Source: Terriglobia bacterium
GTDB lineage: Bacteria > Acidobacteriota > Terriglobia > Terriglobales > Acidobacteriaceae
Reading direction: 5' to 3'
Length of the DNA: 53,554 nt
Assembly: GCA_020073395.1 (NCBI GenBank)
Contig: JAIQFF010000016.1
Coordinates: forward strand, 1 to 53,554
Under the pieces are notes generated by a model that was not told where the DNA came from, ran no database searches, and saw only the letters and a program-made list of their open reading frames with translations. The stretch's first letter is position 1. Every line of letters starts with the position of its first letter. This document shows positions 34,798-42,883 of the stretch, one piece after another. The position numbers were made by a program, and so were the translations under genes.

Positions 34798-36213
34798 TTA
34801 CCTGGAAACGGGGAGCTCCACCGTCATGCGGGTGCCCTTACCTGGAGTGCTTTCCGCGGCAATGCTTCCGCCGTAGGCTTCCACCAGGGCCTTGACGATG
34901 GGCAGGCCCAGGCCAAAACCGCCTGTGGCGCGGGACCGGGAGCGGTCTCCGCGATAGAAGCGTTCGAAAATCTTGGGCAGATCGCTGGCGGCAATACCGA
35001 AGCCATGGTCCTGAAAAGAGATCCGCGCCCGGTCTCCGTCATGGGCCACTGCAACTTCTACCGATGCTCCCTCGGGACTGTAACGGACCGCATTCTCCAG
35101 CAGGTTCGTCCACACCAGCTGCAGATCCTCGGGATCAGCGCGGATGGGGACCGGCCCGTTAGTCGCCAGATGAATAGTCGTGTTGCGAGACTGGGCCAGA
35201 CTCCGAATTCTCTCCACGGCTTCTTCGCAGGTGCAGTTGATGTCGATTACCTCAAGGTTGCGCCCCTGCGCATTCTGTGCCCACTGCTCCGCCCGGGCCA
35301 GCCGGAGCATCCACTGCAGCAGTTGTTCCAGCCGGTCCAGATCCTGAAGCGATGCCTGCACGCCGGCGCGATACTCTTCCGAGCTTCGGGGACGCTGCAG
35401 CAAGGACTGCAGCGTGGACTTCAGCACCGCAACCGGCGTCTTCAACTCGTGCGCAGCGTTGCCCACGAATTCCCGTTGCTGTTTGAAGGAGTACTCAAGA
35501 CGCGCCAGCATCTGGGTCATCGATTCGGTCAGGGGACGCAGTTCCTCGATCTCCTCCGCTTCCTTGGGGGGTTGAAGCTTCCAACTCTGGGTGGAGACCA
35601 GGGCAGCCTGCCGGGCCAGAATCTGCAAAGGCAGCAGGCCGCGTCGAATCTTCCACGAAGCCAGCCAGGTAGTTGCGCCCAGCAGGAGCAGGCTGGCGAG
35701 GGCAATGGACGCTCCCGCGACCTTAACCTGGTGTCGTATCCGGACAGTGGGCGAGGCATAGACAATGGTGAGGGTCTGGGGACGGAAGGCTGCGCCTTCT
35801 TCGCGATCCAGCACCGGAACATGAGTGATGCGCAGAGCGTGATACGGGACCCCGGCCCAGGTGAAATTCCAATGTTCGGTGGGGCCGGGCTGGAACTGCA
35901 GGCCTTCGGGCCAGTCTTCGGAACGGGTCAGAAATCCGGTGCGGTCGGCCCAGACCGTGAACTGGTCGGGATGATTGGGGTCAATCGACTCGGGCAGCAG
36001 GCTGTTGTCAAAGTACACGTGCCCGCTGGCGTCTTCGGTATAGCGAACCAATACCGCCACGCTGATGGCGTGGGCCTGCATGCTGGTGTCGAGGGTGGAG
36101 ATGAGGCGCCAGTAGGTGACCAGAACCCCTATGACCACCAGCCCCGCGGTCAGGATTATCTGAGACAGCAGGACTGAAGCGATGAGCCGCCGTTGGATGG
36201 AGTCGCGCCGCAT
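34798..36213 (-). CDS. Sensor histidine kinase of the efflux operon
   Basis: This 471-residue membrane kinase has TM1 at about residues 10-35, an extracytoplasmic sensor of about 125 residues, TM2 at about 165-187, HAMP, then the HisKA phosphoacceptor in NAAHELKTPVAVLKS (His255). The ATPase core follows: NLLENAVRYSPEGASV (N box), DHGFGIAASDLPKIFERFYR (G1/F) and GGFGLGLPIVKALVEAYGG (G2). Its partner response regulator ends 17 bases upstream. The tolC gene follows by 78 bases, so the kinase probably senses an envelope compound or stress and controls the pump. Confidence 0.92.
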   Translation of the reverse strand: MRRDSIQRRLIASVLLSQIILTAGLVVIGVLVTYWRLISTLDTSMQAHAISVAVLVRYTEDASGHVYFDNSLLPESIDPNHPDQFTVWADRTGFLTRSEDWPEGLQFQPGPTEHWNFTWAGVPYHALRITHVPVLDREEGAAFRPQTLTIVYASPTVRIRHQVKVAGASIALASLLLLGATTWLASWKIRRGLLPLQILARQAALVSTQSWKLQPPKEAEEIEELRPLTESMTQMLARLEYSFKQQREFVGNAAHELKTPVAVLKSTLQSLLQRPRSSEEYRAGVQASLQDLDRLEQLLQWMLRLARAEQWAQNAQGRNLEVIDINCTCEEAVERIRSLAQSRNTTIHLATNGPVPIRADPEDLQLVWTNLLENAVRYSPEGASVEVAVAHDGDRARISFQDHGFGIAASDLPKIFERFYRGDRSRSRATGGFGLGLPIVKALVEAYGGSIAAESTPGKGTRMTVELPVSR

Positions 36214-36230
36214 GTCGGTGATTCCGGAAA

Positions 36231-36902
36231 TCAGTCTTGCAACATATAACCCTGTCCGCGCAGGGTGCGGATCAGTTGTCGCGATGATCCCTGGTTAAGT
36301 TTGCGCCGCAGCCCGGAGATATAGACTTCGATCACATTGCTGAATTTTTCCCAGTTGTAATCGTATAGATGCTCGAGCAGTTCGGTTTTTGAGACCACGG
36401 CGCGCGGACGGTGCACCAGGTACTCGAGAACGCGATATTCCATGGCAGTCAGCGTGATTGCCTTTCCGCCGCGCTGCACGGTGCGGTTGACGGTATTGAG
36501 TTCGAGATCGCCGATGACGACCACCGGGGAGGGCTGTCCCTTGCCGCGACGGATCAAGGCCTTGGTGCGGGCCAGCAGCTCACCCAGATCGAATGGTTTG
36601 GTCAGGTAGTCGTCGGCCCCGGCGTTAAGCAGGGCGACGACGGATTCCTTGTCGTCGCGGGCCGTCAGCACCAGGACGGGAGTGTGCTGACCGGACTGGC
36701 GGATTCTGCCCAGCAATTCCATCCCGTCGAGTTTGGGCAGCATGAGGTCGAGCAGGACCACGTCGTAGGGATTCGATTCGGCCAGAAACAATCCCTCCTG
36801 GCCGTCGGCGGCAATATCGACTGCATAGCCGGCGCTCTCGCGCAAACTGCGGGCGACGTTTTCGGCTAGCCGGAGCTCATCTTCGACCACGAGCACGCGC
36901 AT
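36231..36902 (-). CDS. OmpR-family response regulator of the efflux operon
   Basis: This 223-residue protein has a receiver domain with acidic VVEDE, phospho-acceptor Asp52 in LLDLMLPKLDG, the Thr in VLVLTARDD and the Lys in DDYLTKPFDLGELLAR. A C-terminal winged helix runs from about residue 125 with ALTAMEYRVLEYLVHRP and VIEVYISGLRRKLNQG. I use the ATG at 36902 (MRVLVVEDE), preceded by GGGGGA; an in-frame ATG five codons upstream is less typical. It is the first gene of a five-gene minus-strand unit (regulator, kinase, tolC, adaptor, pump) and divergent from mini-GerE pair 2. Confidence 0.92.
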   Translation of the reverse strand: MRVLVVEDELRLAENVARSLRESAGYAVDIAADGQEGLFLAESNPYDVVLLDLMLPKLDGMELLGRIRQSGQHTPVLVLTARDDKESVVALLNAGADDYLTKPFDLGELLARTKALIRRGKGQPSPVVVIGDLELNTVNRTVQRGGKAITLTAMEYRVLEYLVHRPRAVVSKTELLEHLYDYNWEKFSNVIEVYISGLRRKLNQGSSRQLIRTLRGQGYMLQD

Positions 36903-37068
36903 GCTGTCCCCCTGCAAGCAATTCTATCCGTGCCCGCGCCCGTTGTGGGACGAGCTGTCCCAGTTCAGGCTTCGCGGACCAGCCCGGACACCATGGGCCA
37001 TAGACCAAAATGCAGCATTCACAAGGCTTTGTCCCTTTGTGCAAAGCGGCGAAGCTTTGGCGAAGCAG

Positions 37069-37104
37069 TTGCTTCTGGGTAATCTCGATCGCAACCCAGG
37101 AGCA
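37069..37104 (+). other. Stem-loop before mini-GerE pair 2
   Basis: TTGCTTCTGGGT pairs with ACCCAGGAGCAA at 11 of 12 positions around a 12-base loop, in the 238-base divergent gap between the response regulator and the pair. It sits within about 40 bases of the first start codon, so it may influence translation of the pair. Confidence 0.4.
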
Positions 37105-37140
37105 AGCGAAGCCGGCAAAAGCGATCAATAAGGGAACGCT

Positions 37141-37374
37141 ATGCTAAGCCTGAATCACATCAAGATTACACCGCGCGATGAACAAGTCTTGCAGTTGCTG
37201 ATACAGGGCTGCAGTAACAAAGAGATCGCAACACAACTGAACATCAGCCCCAGAACGGTGAAGCAACATCTGCGGACACTGTTCCTTCGGGCAGGTATTC
37301 GGGACGGCAGAAAACGGGTCAAGCTGGCGACCGCGATGTTCGTAAAGGAGCAGATGAAACATGCAACCCCGTGA
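37141..37374 (+). CDS. Stand-alone LuxR/GerE-type HTH protein, first of pair 2
   Basis: This 77-residue protein consists of a GerE helix-turn-helix: ITPRDEQVLQLLIQGCSNKE, then ISPRTVKQHLRTLFLRAGIR, then KRVKLATAMFVKEQ. It has no receiver, PAS or autoinducer domain. It matches the start of the gene at 24828 closely, including the rarely seen LFLRAGI..KRVKLAT segment. Its last codons overlap the next start by 14 bases. A basic, monodomain protein of this size should bind DNA as a dimer, possibly as a heterodimer with its partner. Confidence 0.82.
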   Translation: MLSLNHIKITPRDEQVLQLLIQGCSNKEIATQLNISPRTVKQHLRTLFLRAGIRDGRKRVKLATAMFVKEQMKHATP

Positions 37375-37624
37375 GCGGCTGACTGTAAAGGAAATGCAAG
37401 TCGCGGCCCTGGTCTGGGAAGGCCAGACCAACCGCGAGATTGCTCGCGTCATTGGCACCACTGAACAGGTAGTGAAGAACTACCTGCGTAACACGTTCGA
37501 CAAGCTGGGCGTATGGAGCCGCCTGGAGCTGGCTATCTATGTCGCAAGGCACGGTGGCGAGAGATGGCAGGAAGAGCTGGCCATGCGGCCGAGAGACGTC
37601 TTGTCGGAGACGATTGCTTCTTGA
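37361..37624 (+). CDS. Stand-alone LuxR/GerE-type HTH protein, second of pair 2
   Basis: In this 87-residue protein the GerE domain fills residues 5-66: LTVKEMQVAALVWEGQTNRE, then GTTEQVVKNYLRNTFDKLGV and WSRLELAIYVARHGG. A short polar tail follows. AAAGGAG at 37346-37352 precedes the ATG inside the first gene's coding sequence, so translation is probably coupled. It is the direct counterpart of the gene at 25037. The pair lies back to back with the efflux two-component operon, which raises but does not prove a regulatory link. Confidence 0.82.
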   Translation: MQPRERLTVKEMQVAALVWEGQTNREIARVIGTTEQVVKNYLRNTFDKLGVWSRLELAIYVARHGGERWQEELAMRPRDVLSETIAS

Positions 37625-38174
37625 GCGGATGCGCCCGGGATGGCGGTGGTGGCTCGGCCTGACCCGATTCCGATTACTCGCGAGGGTGCCTCGTCCAAGC
37701 TTCGCTTGGGTGGGGGGTTCTTGTGCAATACCTTAAGAACCACCAAAAAAAGTCAGACTTCTCTGTCGAGAGACATGGCGAAGCCTTGGCTAGTAAGCGC
37801 TTCATATTTTGCAGCGGTCGAACCTCCTGCCCAAGCGAAGCTTGGCTGGGCACCCTGGTGAGAAATATCTGATAGGTGTACGAATGATCCCCAACCCACC
37901 CTTTTTCGCGAAGTAGGCGAAAAGGAGGGTGGTGGCACCCGTCACCCGAGCATTGACCCATAGGCCTGCGGCGGGGAAAAGGCTGCAAAAGCTTGCATTT
38001 TGCTCTCCTGCGATCTTTTGGGATATCTCGTAAGTGATTGATCTCTAATGATCTATATCCGTCCTTCCAGCGGTTCGATCCCGGCAGTTCAATTGCATTC
38101 CTCAGAGCGGGGCGCAGTCCCAGGACCCTCCGGCGCTTTCTTCTAAGCCAACCAAAGTCCGACCCCACGAGGCA
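37625..38174. other. Repeat-filled 550-base gap
   Basis: There is no credible gene here. It contains the inverted repeat at 37683-37856, the hairpin CCACCCTTTTTCGC..GGCGAAAAGGAGGGTGG at about 37897-37932, and A/T-richer sequence up to the next gene. A frame at 37640-37861 merely reads through the repeat arms. Confidence 0.5.
37683..37856. repeat. 174-base inverted-repeat element, AGGGTGCC arms
   Basis: Arms of 31 bases (37683-37713 and 37826-37856) are near-perfect inverses with CCAAGCTTCGCTTGGG as a self-complementary core. Inside, GGTTCTT..AAGAACC forms another perfect 7-base stem. The layout (hairpin arms, no coding capacity) matches a MITE-like or REP-derived element. Confidence 0.75.
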
Positions 38175-38591
38175 ATGATGGCATACAAGGAAACGTTTTG
38201 GATGGCTTGCGATTCAACCGAACAGATGCGGGCCGAGTATGGTCCCTTTCACACCCGCGCCGAGGCTGAACAGGAAGCCAGAAAGCTGGCCTTCGGTTAT
38301 CTGCTGCGCTATGAACACATCATTGGCGACAACGAAGACATCCAGGAAGTACGCTGCATCTTTGTCGAACTGCCTCCCGGCCCGGTTGCCGTTCCTGCTC
38401 GCTTGATTCGAAAACTCCACACCCGCTGCGCCACCTGCGGCGAAACCGCGATTCATGATGAAGCCTGGCAGGCTGAAGTCTGGGCCGACATCCACGAGTT
38501 TGAGCACTCCCGCCACCGGGTGCGGCTCTTCGAACAGACGCGTGCAGACGGCTTGAAGGAAATCTCCGACTGGCGCGACACCTGCGCCTGA
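38175..38591 (+). CDS. Hypothetical cytoplasmic protein with CxxC motif
   Basis: This 138-residue acidic protein contains one CATCG pair (about residue 92) with a nearby His, possibly half of a metal site. The N-terminal third is YKETFWMACDSTEQMRAEYG then HTRAEAEQEARKLAFGYLLR, resembling short sequences that bind or tag proteins. A second ATG three bases later is an equally good start. No family or function was recognised. Regular codon use in frame and lack of overlap support it as a real gene. Confidence 0.6.
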   Translation: MMAYKETFWMACDSTEQMRAEYGPFHTRAEAEQEARKLAFGYLLRYEHIIGDNEDIQEVRCIFVELPPGPVAVPARLIRKLHTRCATCGETAIHDEAWQAEVWADIHEFEHSRHRVRLFEQTRADGLKEISDWRDTCA

Positions 38592-38597
38592 GCTTGC

Positions 38598-38709
38598 AGG
38601 TTTCAAGGTTTTAAAGCCTGAACTGCAGTTTCAAGGTTTCGTGTTTCAAGGTTTCAAGAACGAAACTTTGAAACCATGAAACCTTGAAACCTTGAAACCT
38701 TGAAACCTG
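38598..38709. repeat. GGTTTCAAG / CTTGAAACC tandem inverted repeats
   Basis: About four GTTTCAAGG-type units in one orientation are followed by four tandem ACCTTGAAA units in the other, around 38660-38668. The two halves can fold into one long stem. The 8- to 9-base period and absence of unique spacers exclude CRISPR. It may act as a transcription end for the preceding gene. Confidence 0.7.
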
Positions 38710-38789
38710 ATCTTCTCCCTTAACAGGTGAACCGCAAGGCCCTTTTTTGCTAATCTGTTGGCCATGGCTTCGGCCTTCCGGAAAAAATC

Positions 38790-39227
38790 ATGATGCTGGT
38801 CATCTCGGTGCTCTTGGCGCTGGTTCCATTGCTGGGCATTGCCTGGATTGTGCTCTACGGTTCGATCACTACCGTGGACGGGTTATTCATGTCCCTGATC
38901 CTGGCGGCCATGTCAGGTATCGTTGGATTAAATATCCTTATCGAGCTGCGCAAGAAGGGCAGCGGGACGCAAGGATCTTCGGCAGCAACCTCGACCGCCT
39001 CCGGCGGGCTCAGGCAACGGGGTAAAGTGGAGAGCGTTCAGTTCTACGAATCGGGCGTGGGCCAGCCCAACAAGTCGGTTGTGACCCTGTCCGATGGTGG
39101 CAACACATCGAACCTGCTGGTGTTCGAGGGAGACATGCGGAACGCCCTGCCCGTGGGCCAGAAAGTTTTAGTCACGTTCCGCAAGGAGAGCGGACACAAC
39201 GTGCTGGTGGACGTCGACTATCCTTGA
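38790..39227 (+). CDS. Hypothetical protein with two N-terminal TM segments
   Basis: Two hydrophobic helices fill residues 1-24 (MMLVISVLLALVPLLGIAWI) and about 29-50 of this 145-residue protein. A Ser/Thr/Gly linker and a soluble C-terminal part of about 75 residues follow (GKVESVQFYESGVGQPNKSV, then PVGQKVLVTFRKESG), probably a small beta domain in the cytoplasm. The function is unknown. It precedes a diguanylate cyclase gene in the same direction, 143 bases away. Confidence 0.6.
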   Translation: MMLVISVLLALVPLLGIAWIVLYGSITTVDGLFMSLILAAMSGIVGLNILIELRKKGSGTQGSSAATSTASGGLRQRGKVESVQFYESGVGQPNKSVVTLSDGGNTSNLLVFEGDMRNALPVGQKVLVTFRKESGHNVLVDVDYP

Positions 39228-39370
39228 TAAAGTCCTGCCGGTTCCGACCCCCGGATTACTAGCGTAACTGTTGAAGAAGCTTTTCCCGCTCCTTTCCTGC
39301 CTCAATTGCGGTACAAATTCTAAGGACGAGTGTTCCAGATCAGGGAAACCTGTGTTCGCGAGGAGAGGGA

Positions 39371-40195
39371 ATGTCGCAGTCCGCTGAAGAGCGCACAACC
39401 CAGCCCTCGATGTTGGTGCGCGCGGACGAGATTCAGCAGCAGATTCAGCAGCTTTCCGGGCGCGATCTGCAGCTCTGGTCAATCGGAATTCTGGTAATGC
39501 TGGTCCTGACCTCGGGCCTGCTGGCGCTAATTTTGCCGAACCTGGTGTGGTCGCAGCTCTTTGTCCACATCGACCGCTTCTATCTGCCCCAACTCTTCTT
39601 TGGATTGATCTCTCTGGTCTTGTTGTTCAACATTTATCTGTTGTCACAAAAGCGGACCCTGAACAGCACTCGCCTGGCCTTAATTCGTGAACTGGTCTTG
39701 AACGAGCGGCTGGAGAGTCTGTCGCTGATTGACCCGCTCACCCAGCTTCTGAATCGCCGGGCCTTGAACGAGCTGCTTCCGCGCGAGGTGGCGCGTGCCA
39801 ACCGGTTGGGCAGCAGCCTGACTTTCATGGCGATTGACTTGAACGGGTTCAGCGCCATCAGTTCCACATTCGGAGCGCTCGAAGGAGACAGAGTGCTGAT
39901 CGAGTTCGCCAAGATATTGCGGAACGTTTTTCGCGGCGCCGACCTGGCATTCCGTCAAGGCGGAGACGAGTTTCTGATCATGATGCCGGACACCACCGAA
40001 GAGCAGGCCGATCATCCGGTGCAGCGGATCCTCCGGGAAGTAGACCAGTGGAACCTGACCAACAAGAAGGGTTTCGAACTCTCTTTCAGCTGGGCCCTGG
40101 CCCCTTATGTTACCGGCTCCGACGCCGAAGATGTCTTGCGGGCGGTCGATCGCAAGATGTATTCCAAAAAGCATAATCTGGTGCCTGTGTTCTAA
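39371..40195 (+). CDS. Membrane diguanylate cyclase (GGDEF domain)
   Basis: This 274-residue protein has two TM helices (about residues 36-56 and 73-92) and a GGDEF domain from about residue 118 (LSLIDPLTQLLNRRALNELL). The catalytic loop is intact, FRQGGDEFLIM (residues 197-201 are GGDEF), and the inhibitory site RGAD (188-191) sits exactly five residues before it, so the enzyme should make c-di-GMP and be inhibited by it. The metal-site region reads AIDLNGFSAISSTFG, keeping the Asp but lacking the usual K and N of DxDxFK..N. It lacks a separate sensor domain. A PilZ protein, a possible c-di-GMP receptor, is encoded at 51942. Confidence 0.9.
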   Translation: MSQSAEERTTQPSMLVRADEIQQQIQQLSGRDLQLWSIGILVMLVLTSGLLALILPNLVWSQLFVHIDRFYLPQLFFGLISLVLLFNIYLLSQKRTLNSTRLALIRELVLNERLESLSLIDPLTQLLNRRALNELLPREVARANRLGSSLTFMAIDLNGFSAISSTFGALEGDRVLIEFAKILRNVFRGADLAFRQGGDEFLIMMPDTTEEQADHPVQRILREVDQWNLTNKKGFELSFSWALAPYVTGSDAEDVLRAVDRKMYSKKHNLVPVF

Positions 40196-40263
40196 AGGCG
40201 CTCCTGGCTGGAAACTTGGATTGAGCCCTGGCCTGAGCTACTATCCATCGGGAGTTTTTGTCT

Positions 40264-42111
40264 GTGCGCTCTCAGCTTCCATGGTATGCCCGCCCGTTCT
40301 GCCTGCTGGTGCTCACTCTGAGCACGGTTCCTGTTGTGTTCGCCGGCGATGCGCAATGGATTGAAGTCAAGTCTCCGCATTTTTCGGTGGTGACCGATGC
40401 GGGCGAAAAGCGCGGACGGGAGACCGCCATGCGCTTCGAGCAGATGCGCGCCGTGTTCGACGTTCTGATGACGAAGGCGAGCGTCAACATTCCCATACCG
40501 CTGGAGATTGTGGCCTTCCGCAATTCGAAGGAAATGCGGCAGTTTGCACCCTTGTGGAATGGAAGGCCGGTGCAACTGTCGGGCCTGTTTCTGGGCGCCG
40601 AAGACCACAGCTTCATCATCCTCGACATGTCCGTCGAGAATCCCTGGAGCGTGGTGTTCCACGAGTATGCCCACCAGTTGATGAATGGAGTGCTCACCGC
40701 AAGAGTGGATTCGTGGTTTGAAGAAGGGTTTGCGGAGTACTTCTCCAGCATCGAAGTCGATAGTAAAGAGGCTCGCGTCGGCAAGATCCCGGAGGATGAG
40801 TACCGGGTGTTGCAACAGAACGGCATGATGAAGGTGGCCGATCTTTTCAGGGTTCAGCAGAATTCCTCGACCTACAACGAGAGCGGCAGTCATCGTACTG
40901 TCTTCTATGCAGAATCAGGGATGGTCGTACACTATCTTTACGACAACAACCTGATTCCCAGGCTTGCTCAATACTTCGATTTGAGGCTGGCCAGGAATGT
41001 GCCGGTCGAAAGCGCCATCCAGCAGAGTCTGGGCATGAGTGCAGCCGATTTCGACAAGGTGTTGAGGAACTACGTCAGCAGCGGCCGCTTCAAGTACTTT
41101 CCCATACCGACGCCTGCGAACATTGTCAGCAGCGAGTATGTCACGCGGCCGCTCAGCCCGGCGGACAGCAGCGCTGTGCTCGCCGACATCCATCTACACT
41201 CCCTGGATTACCGCGAGCAGGCCATGGCGGAATTCGAGGAAATTCTGAGGGCCGATCCAAATAATGCGGCGGCTTGCCGTGGCCTGGGTTATGCCTACCT
41301 GCAGAAGCAGGCCTTTACCCAAGCGGCAGAATACTTTAAGCGCGCGGCGCAGGGCGACTCCAAGGACCCCCGTGTGCACTATTACTCGGCGCTGCTGATG
41401 AGCCGTGAGGGTGCATTCGCCCACCTATCGGATCTGCCGGAAATGATCAAGCACCTTGATGCTGCCATCGCGCTCGATCCCAATTTTGCCGAGCCTTATA
41501 GCCTCCTGGCATTAGCCCAGATGTCCGCCGGAGATCCGGCCAAGGGACTCATCAGCATGCAGAAGGCAGTGTCGCTGAACCCTCGAAATGAAGAGTACCG
41601 GTTTAATCTCGCGCAGATCTACATGAATACCCGGCAGCCGGATGCGGCCATCGCAATATTACAGACGTTAGCCCGGAGTGGCAGCCCGGAAGTAGCGGAA
41701 CGGGCCGGCGGAGCGCTGGAGGAAGCTTTGCAATTTAAAGCTGCGATGCAGGAACGGCAGGCCGCGGGTGTTGGAAATGGAGTAGGGAGCGATGGGGAAG
41801 CACGTGCTTGCTGCTCTATTGGAATAGGAATCGATAAAAGCTCCATCGTCGAGGAACACATTCGCGTGATTCCAACTCCGACGCCGCCCAGCTTTCTTAA
41901 AGGCACAATCATGAGCATCGACTGCTCGGCGCCGCCCAACGCGACCCTGACAGTGGTTTCGGGTGGGAAAACCTGGAAGATGCAAGTGCCGGACAGGGAA
42001 CATGTGGCGCTGATTGGAGCGGCCGCATTTTCCTGCTCCTGGAGCAAACAGAAGGTCGCGCTCAACTACCGGGAAACCGGAACCGGCGTGGGACGGGTGG
42101 TCTCGATCTAG
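40264..42111 (+). CDS. Secreted gluzincin-like metallopeptidase with TPR repeats
   Basis: This 615-residue protein has a signal peptide (FCLLVLTLSTVPVVFAG). HEYAH (residues 133-137) and the downstream WFEEGFAEYF (Glu154 or 158) form an HExxH..E zinc site as in MA-clan peptidases. From about residue 300 TPR repeats follow (AMAEFEEILRADPNNAAACR, AAEYFKRAAQGDSKDPRVHY, AIALDPNFAEPYSLLALAQM). A Cys-rich beta tail is at 500-615. I start at GTG 40264, placing GGAG (40251-40254) nine bases upstream; TTG 40258 would be too close. TPRs may recruit partner proteins for cleavage or assembly in the periplasm. The substrate is unknown. Confidence 0.82.
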   Translation: MRSQLPWYARPFCLLVLTLSTVPVVFAGDAQWIEVKSPHFSVVTDAGEKRGRETAMRFEQMRAVFDVLMTKASVNIPIPLEIVAFRNSKEMRQFAPLWNGRPVQLSGLFLGAEDHSFIILDMSVENPWSVVFHEYAHQLMNGVLTARVDSWFEEGFAEYFSSIEVDSKEARVGKIPEDEYRVLQQNGMMKVADLFRVQQNSSTYNESGSHRTVFYAESGMVVHYLYDNNLIPRLAQYFDLRLARNVPVESAIQQSLGMSAADFDKVLRNYVSSGRFKYFPIPTPANIVSSEYVTRPLSPADSSAVLADIHLHSLDYREQAMAEFEEILRADPNNAAACRGLGYAYLQKQAFTQAAEYFKRAAQGDSKDPRVHYYSALLMSREGAFAHLSDLPEMIKHLDAAIALDPNFAEPYSLLALAQMSAGDPAKGLISMQKAVSLNPRNEEYRFNLAQIYMNTRQPDAAIAILQTLARSGSPEVAERAGGALEEALQFKAAMQERQAAGVGNGVGSDGEARACCSIGIGIDKSSIVEEHIRVIPTPTPPSFLKGTIMSIDCSAPPNATLTVVSGGKTWKMQVPDREHVALIGAAAFSCSWSKQKVALNYRETGTGVGRVVSI

Positions 42112-42127
42112 GTTCAGTAAGACACAA

Positions 42128-42871
42128 TCAGCCCTTCCGGCGGGACAAGGCGCCGGCCGCGGCCTGGTCCAGCAGCCAAATCAATTGGCCGTCTGTCGGC
42201 TGCACCTTTTGCGCTGGCAGATCGGCGGCGCTATTCTCGAGAACCTGGTAAAGAATTGCGGCCTTGTCGGGTCCGCTGGCCAGAAACATGACACAGGCGG
42301 CGGCATTCAAGACCGGGAAAGAGAACGTGATGCGGTGGGTGTTGAATTTTGGCACCCAGTTGGCTACCACTAAACGCTGGGTTTCGTTCAGGGCGGCGGT
42401 GCCGGGGAAAAGGGAAGCTGTGTGCCCGTCCGGTCCGGTCCCCAGGAGTACCAGGTCAAAGCGGGGAAACTGGCCGGGTGAGAGGTGAAAGAAACCTCTG
42501 AGCGCTTGCTCGTATTGCAGGGCCGCTGCGACCGCTTCCTTTTCCTCGGCATGGATCCGAAAGACATTTTCCGGCCGCACCGGGACCTTGGAAAGCAGCG
42601 CCTCATTGGCCATGCGGTAGTTGCTTTCGAGATGGTCGGGTGGAACGTGGCGCTCGTCGCCCCAGAAAAAGCAAATCTTGTCCCACGGGACATTGGACTT
42701 GGTGGCCAGCAGGGAGTAAAGGGCCTTGGGCGTTGAGCCGCCGGAGAGAGCCACGGCAAATCTTCCGTTGTCCCGCACCGCCTGGTTGGCTTGAGCCGCG
42801 AACTCCGCCGCTGCCGCCTCAAACAACTCCGCGGCGGTCTTCAAGATGCGAATTTCAGGTTGAGCCGGCAT
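42128..42871 (-). CDS. pgl: 6-phosphogluconolactonase
   Basis: This 247-residue DevB/Pgl-type enzyme hydrolyses 6-phosphogluconolactone to 6-phosphogluconate, the second step of the oxidative pentose phosphate pathway. Motifs: VALSGGSTPKALYSLLA (phosphate loop), FFWGDERHVPPDHLESNYRM and LGTGPDGHTASLFPGT with the catalytic His. It is the last gene of the seven-gene cluster, 12 bases after glk. The length is standard and it is cytoplasmic. Confidence 0.92.
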   Translation of the reverse strand: MPAQPEIRILKTAAELFEAAAAEFAAQANQAVRDNGRFAVALSGGSTPKALYSLLATKSNVPWDKICFFWGDERHVPPDHLESNYRMANEALLSKVPVRPENVFRIHAEEKEAVAAALQYEQALRGFFHLSPGQFPRFDLVLLGTGPDGHTASLFPGTAALNETQRLVVANWVPKFNTHRITFSFPVLNAAACVMFLASGPDKAAILYQVLENSAADLPAQKVQPTDGQLIWLLDQAAAGALSRRKG

Positions 42872-42883
42872 GGAGGAATTATT

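Noticed and set aside
38598-38709. Short repeats resembling a CRISPR array
   Set aside because: Units are 8-9 bases, contiguous, inverted half-way, with no unique spacers and no cas genes.
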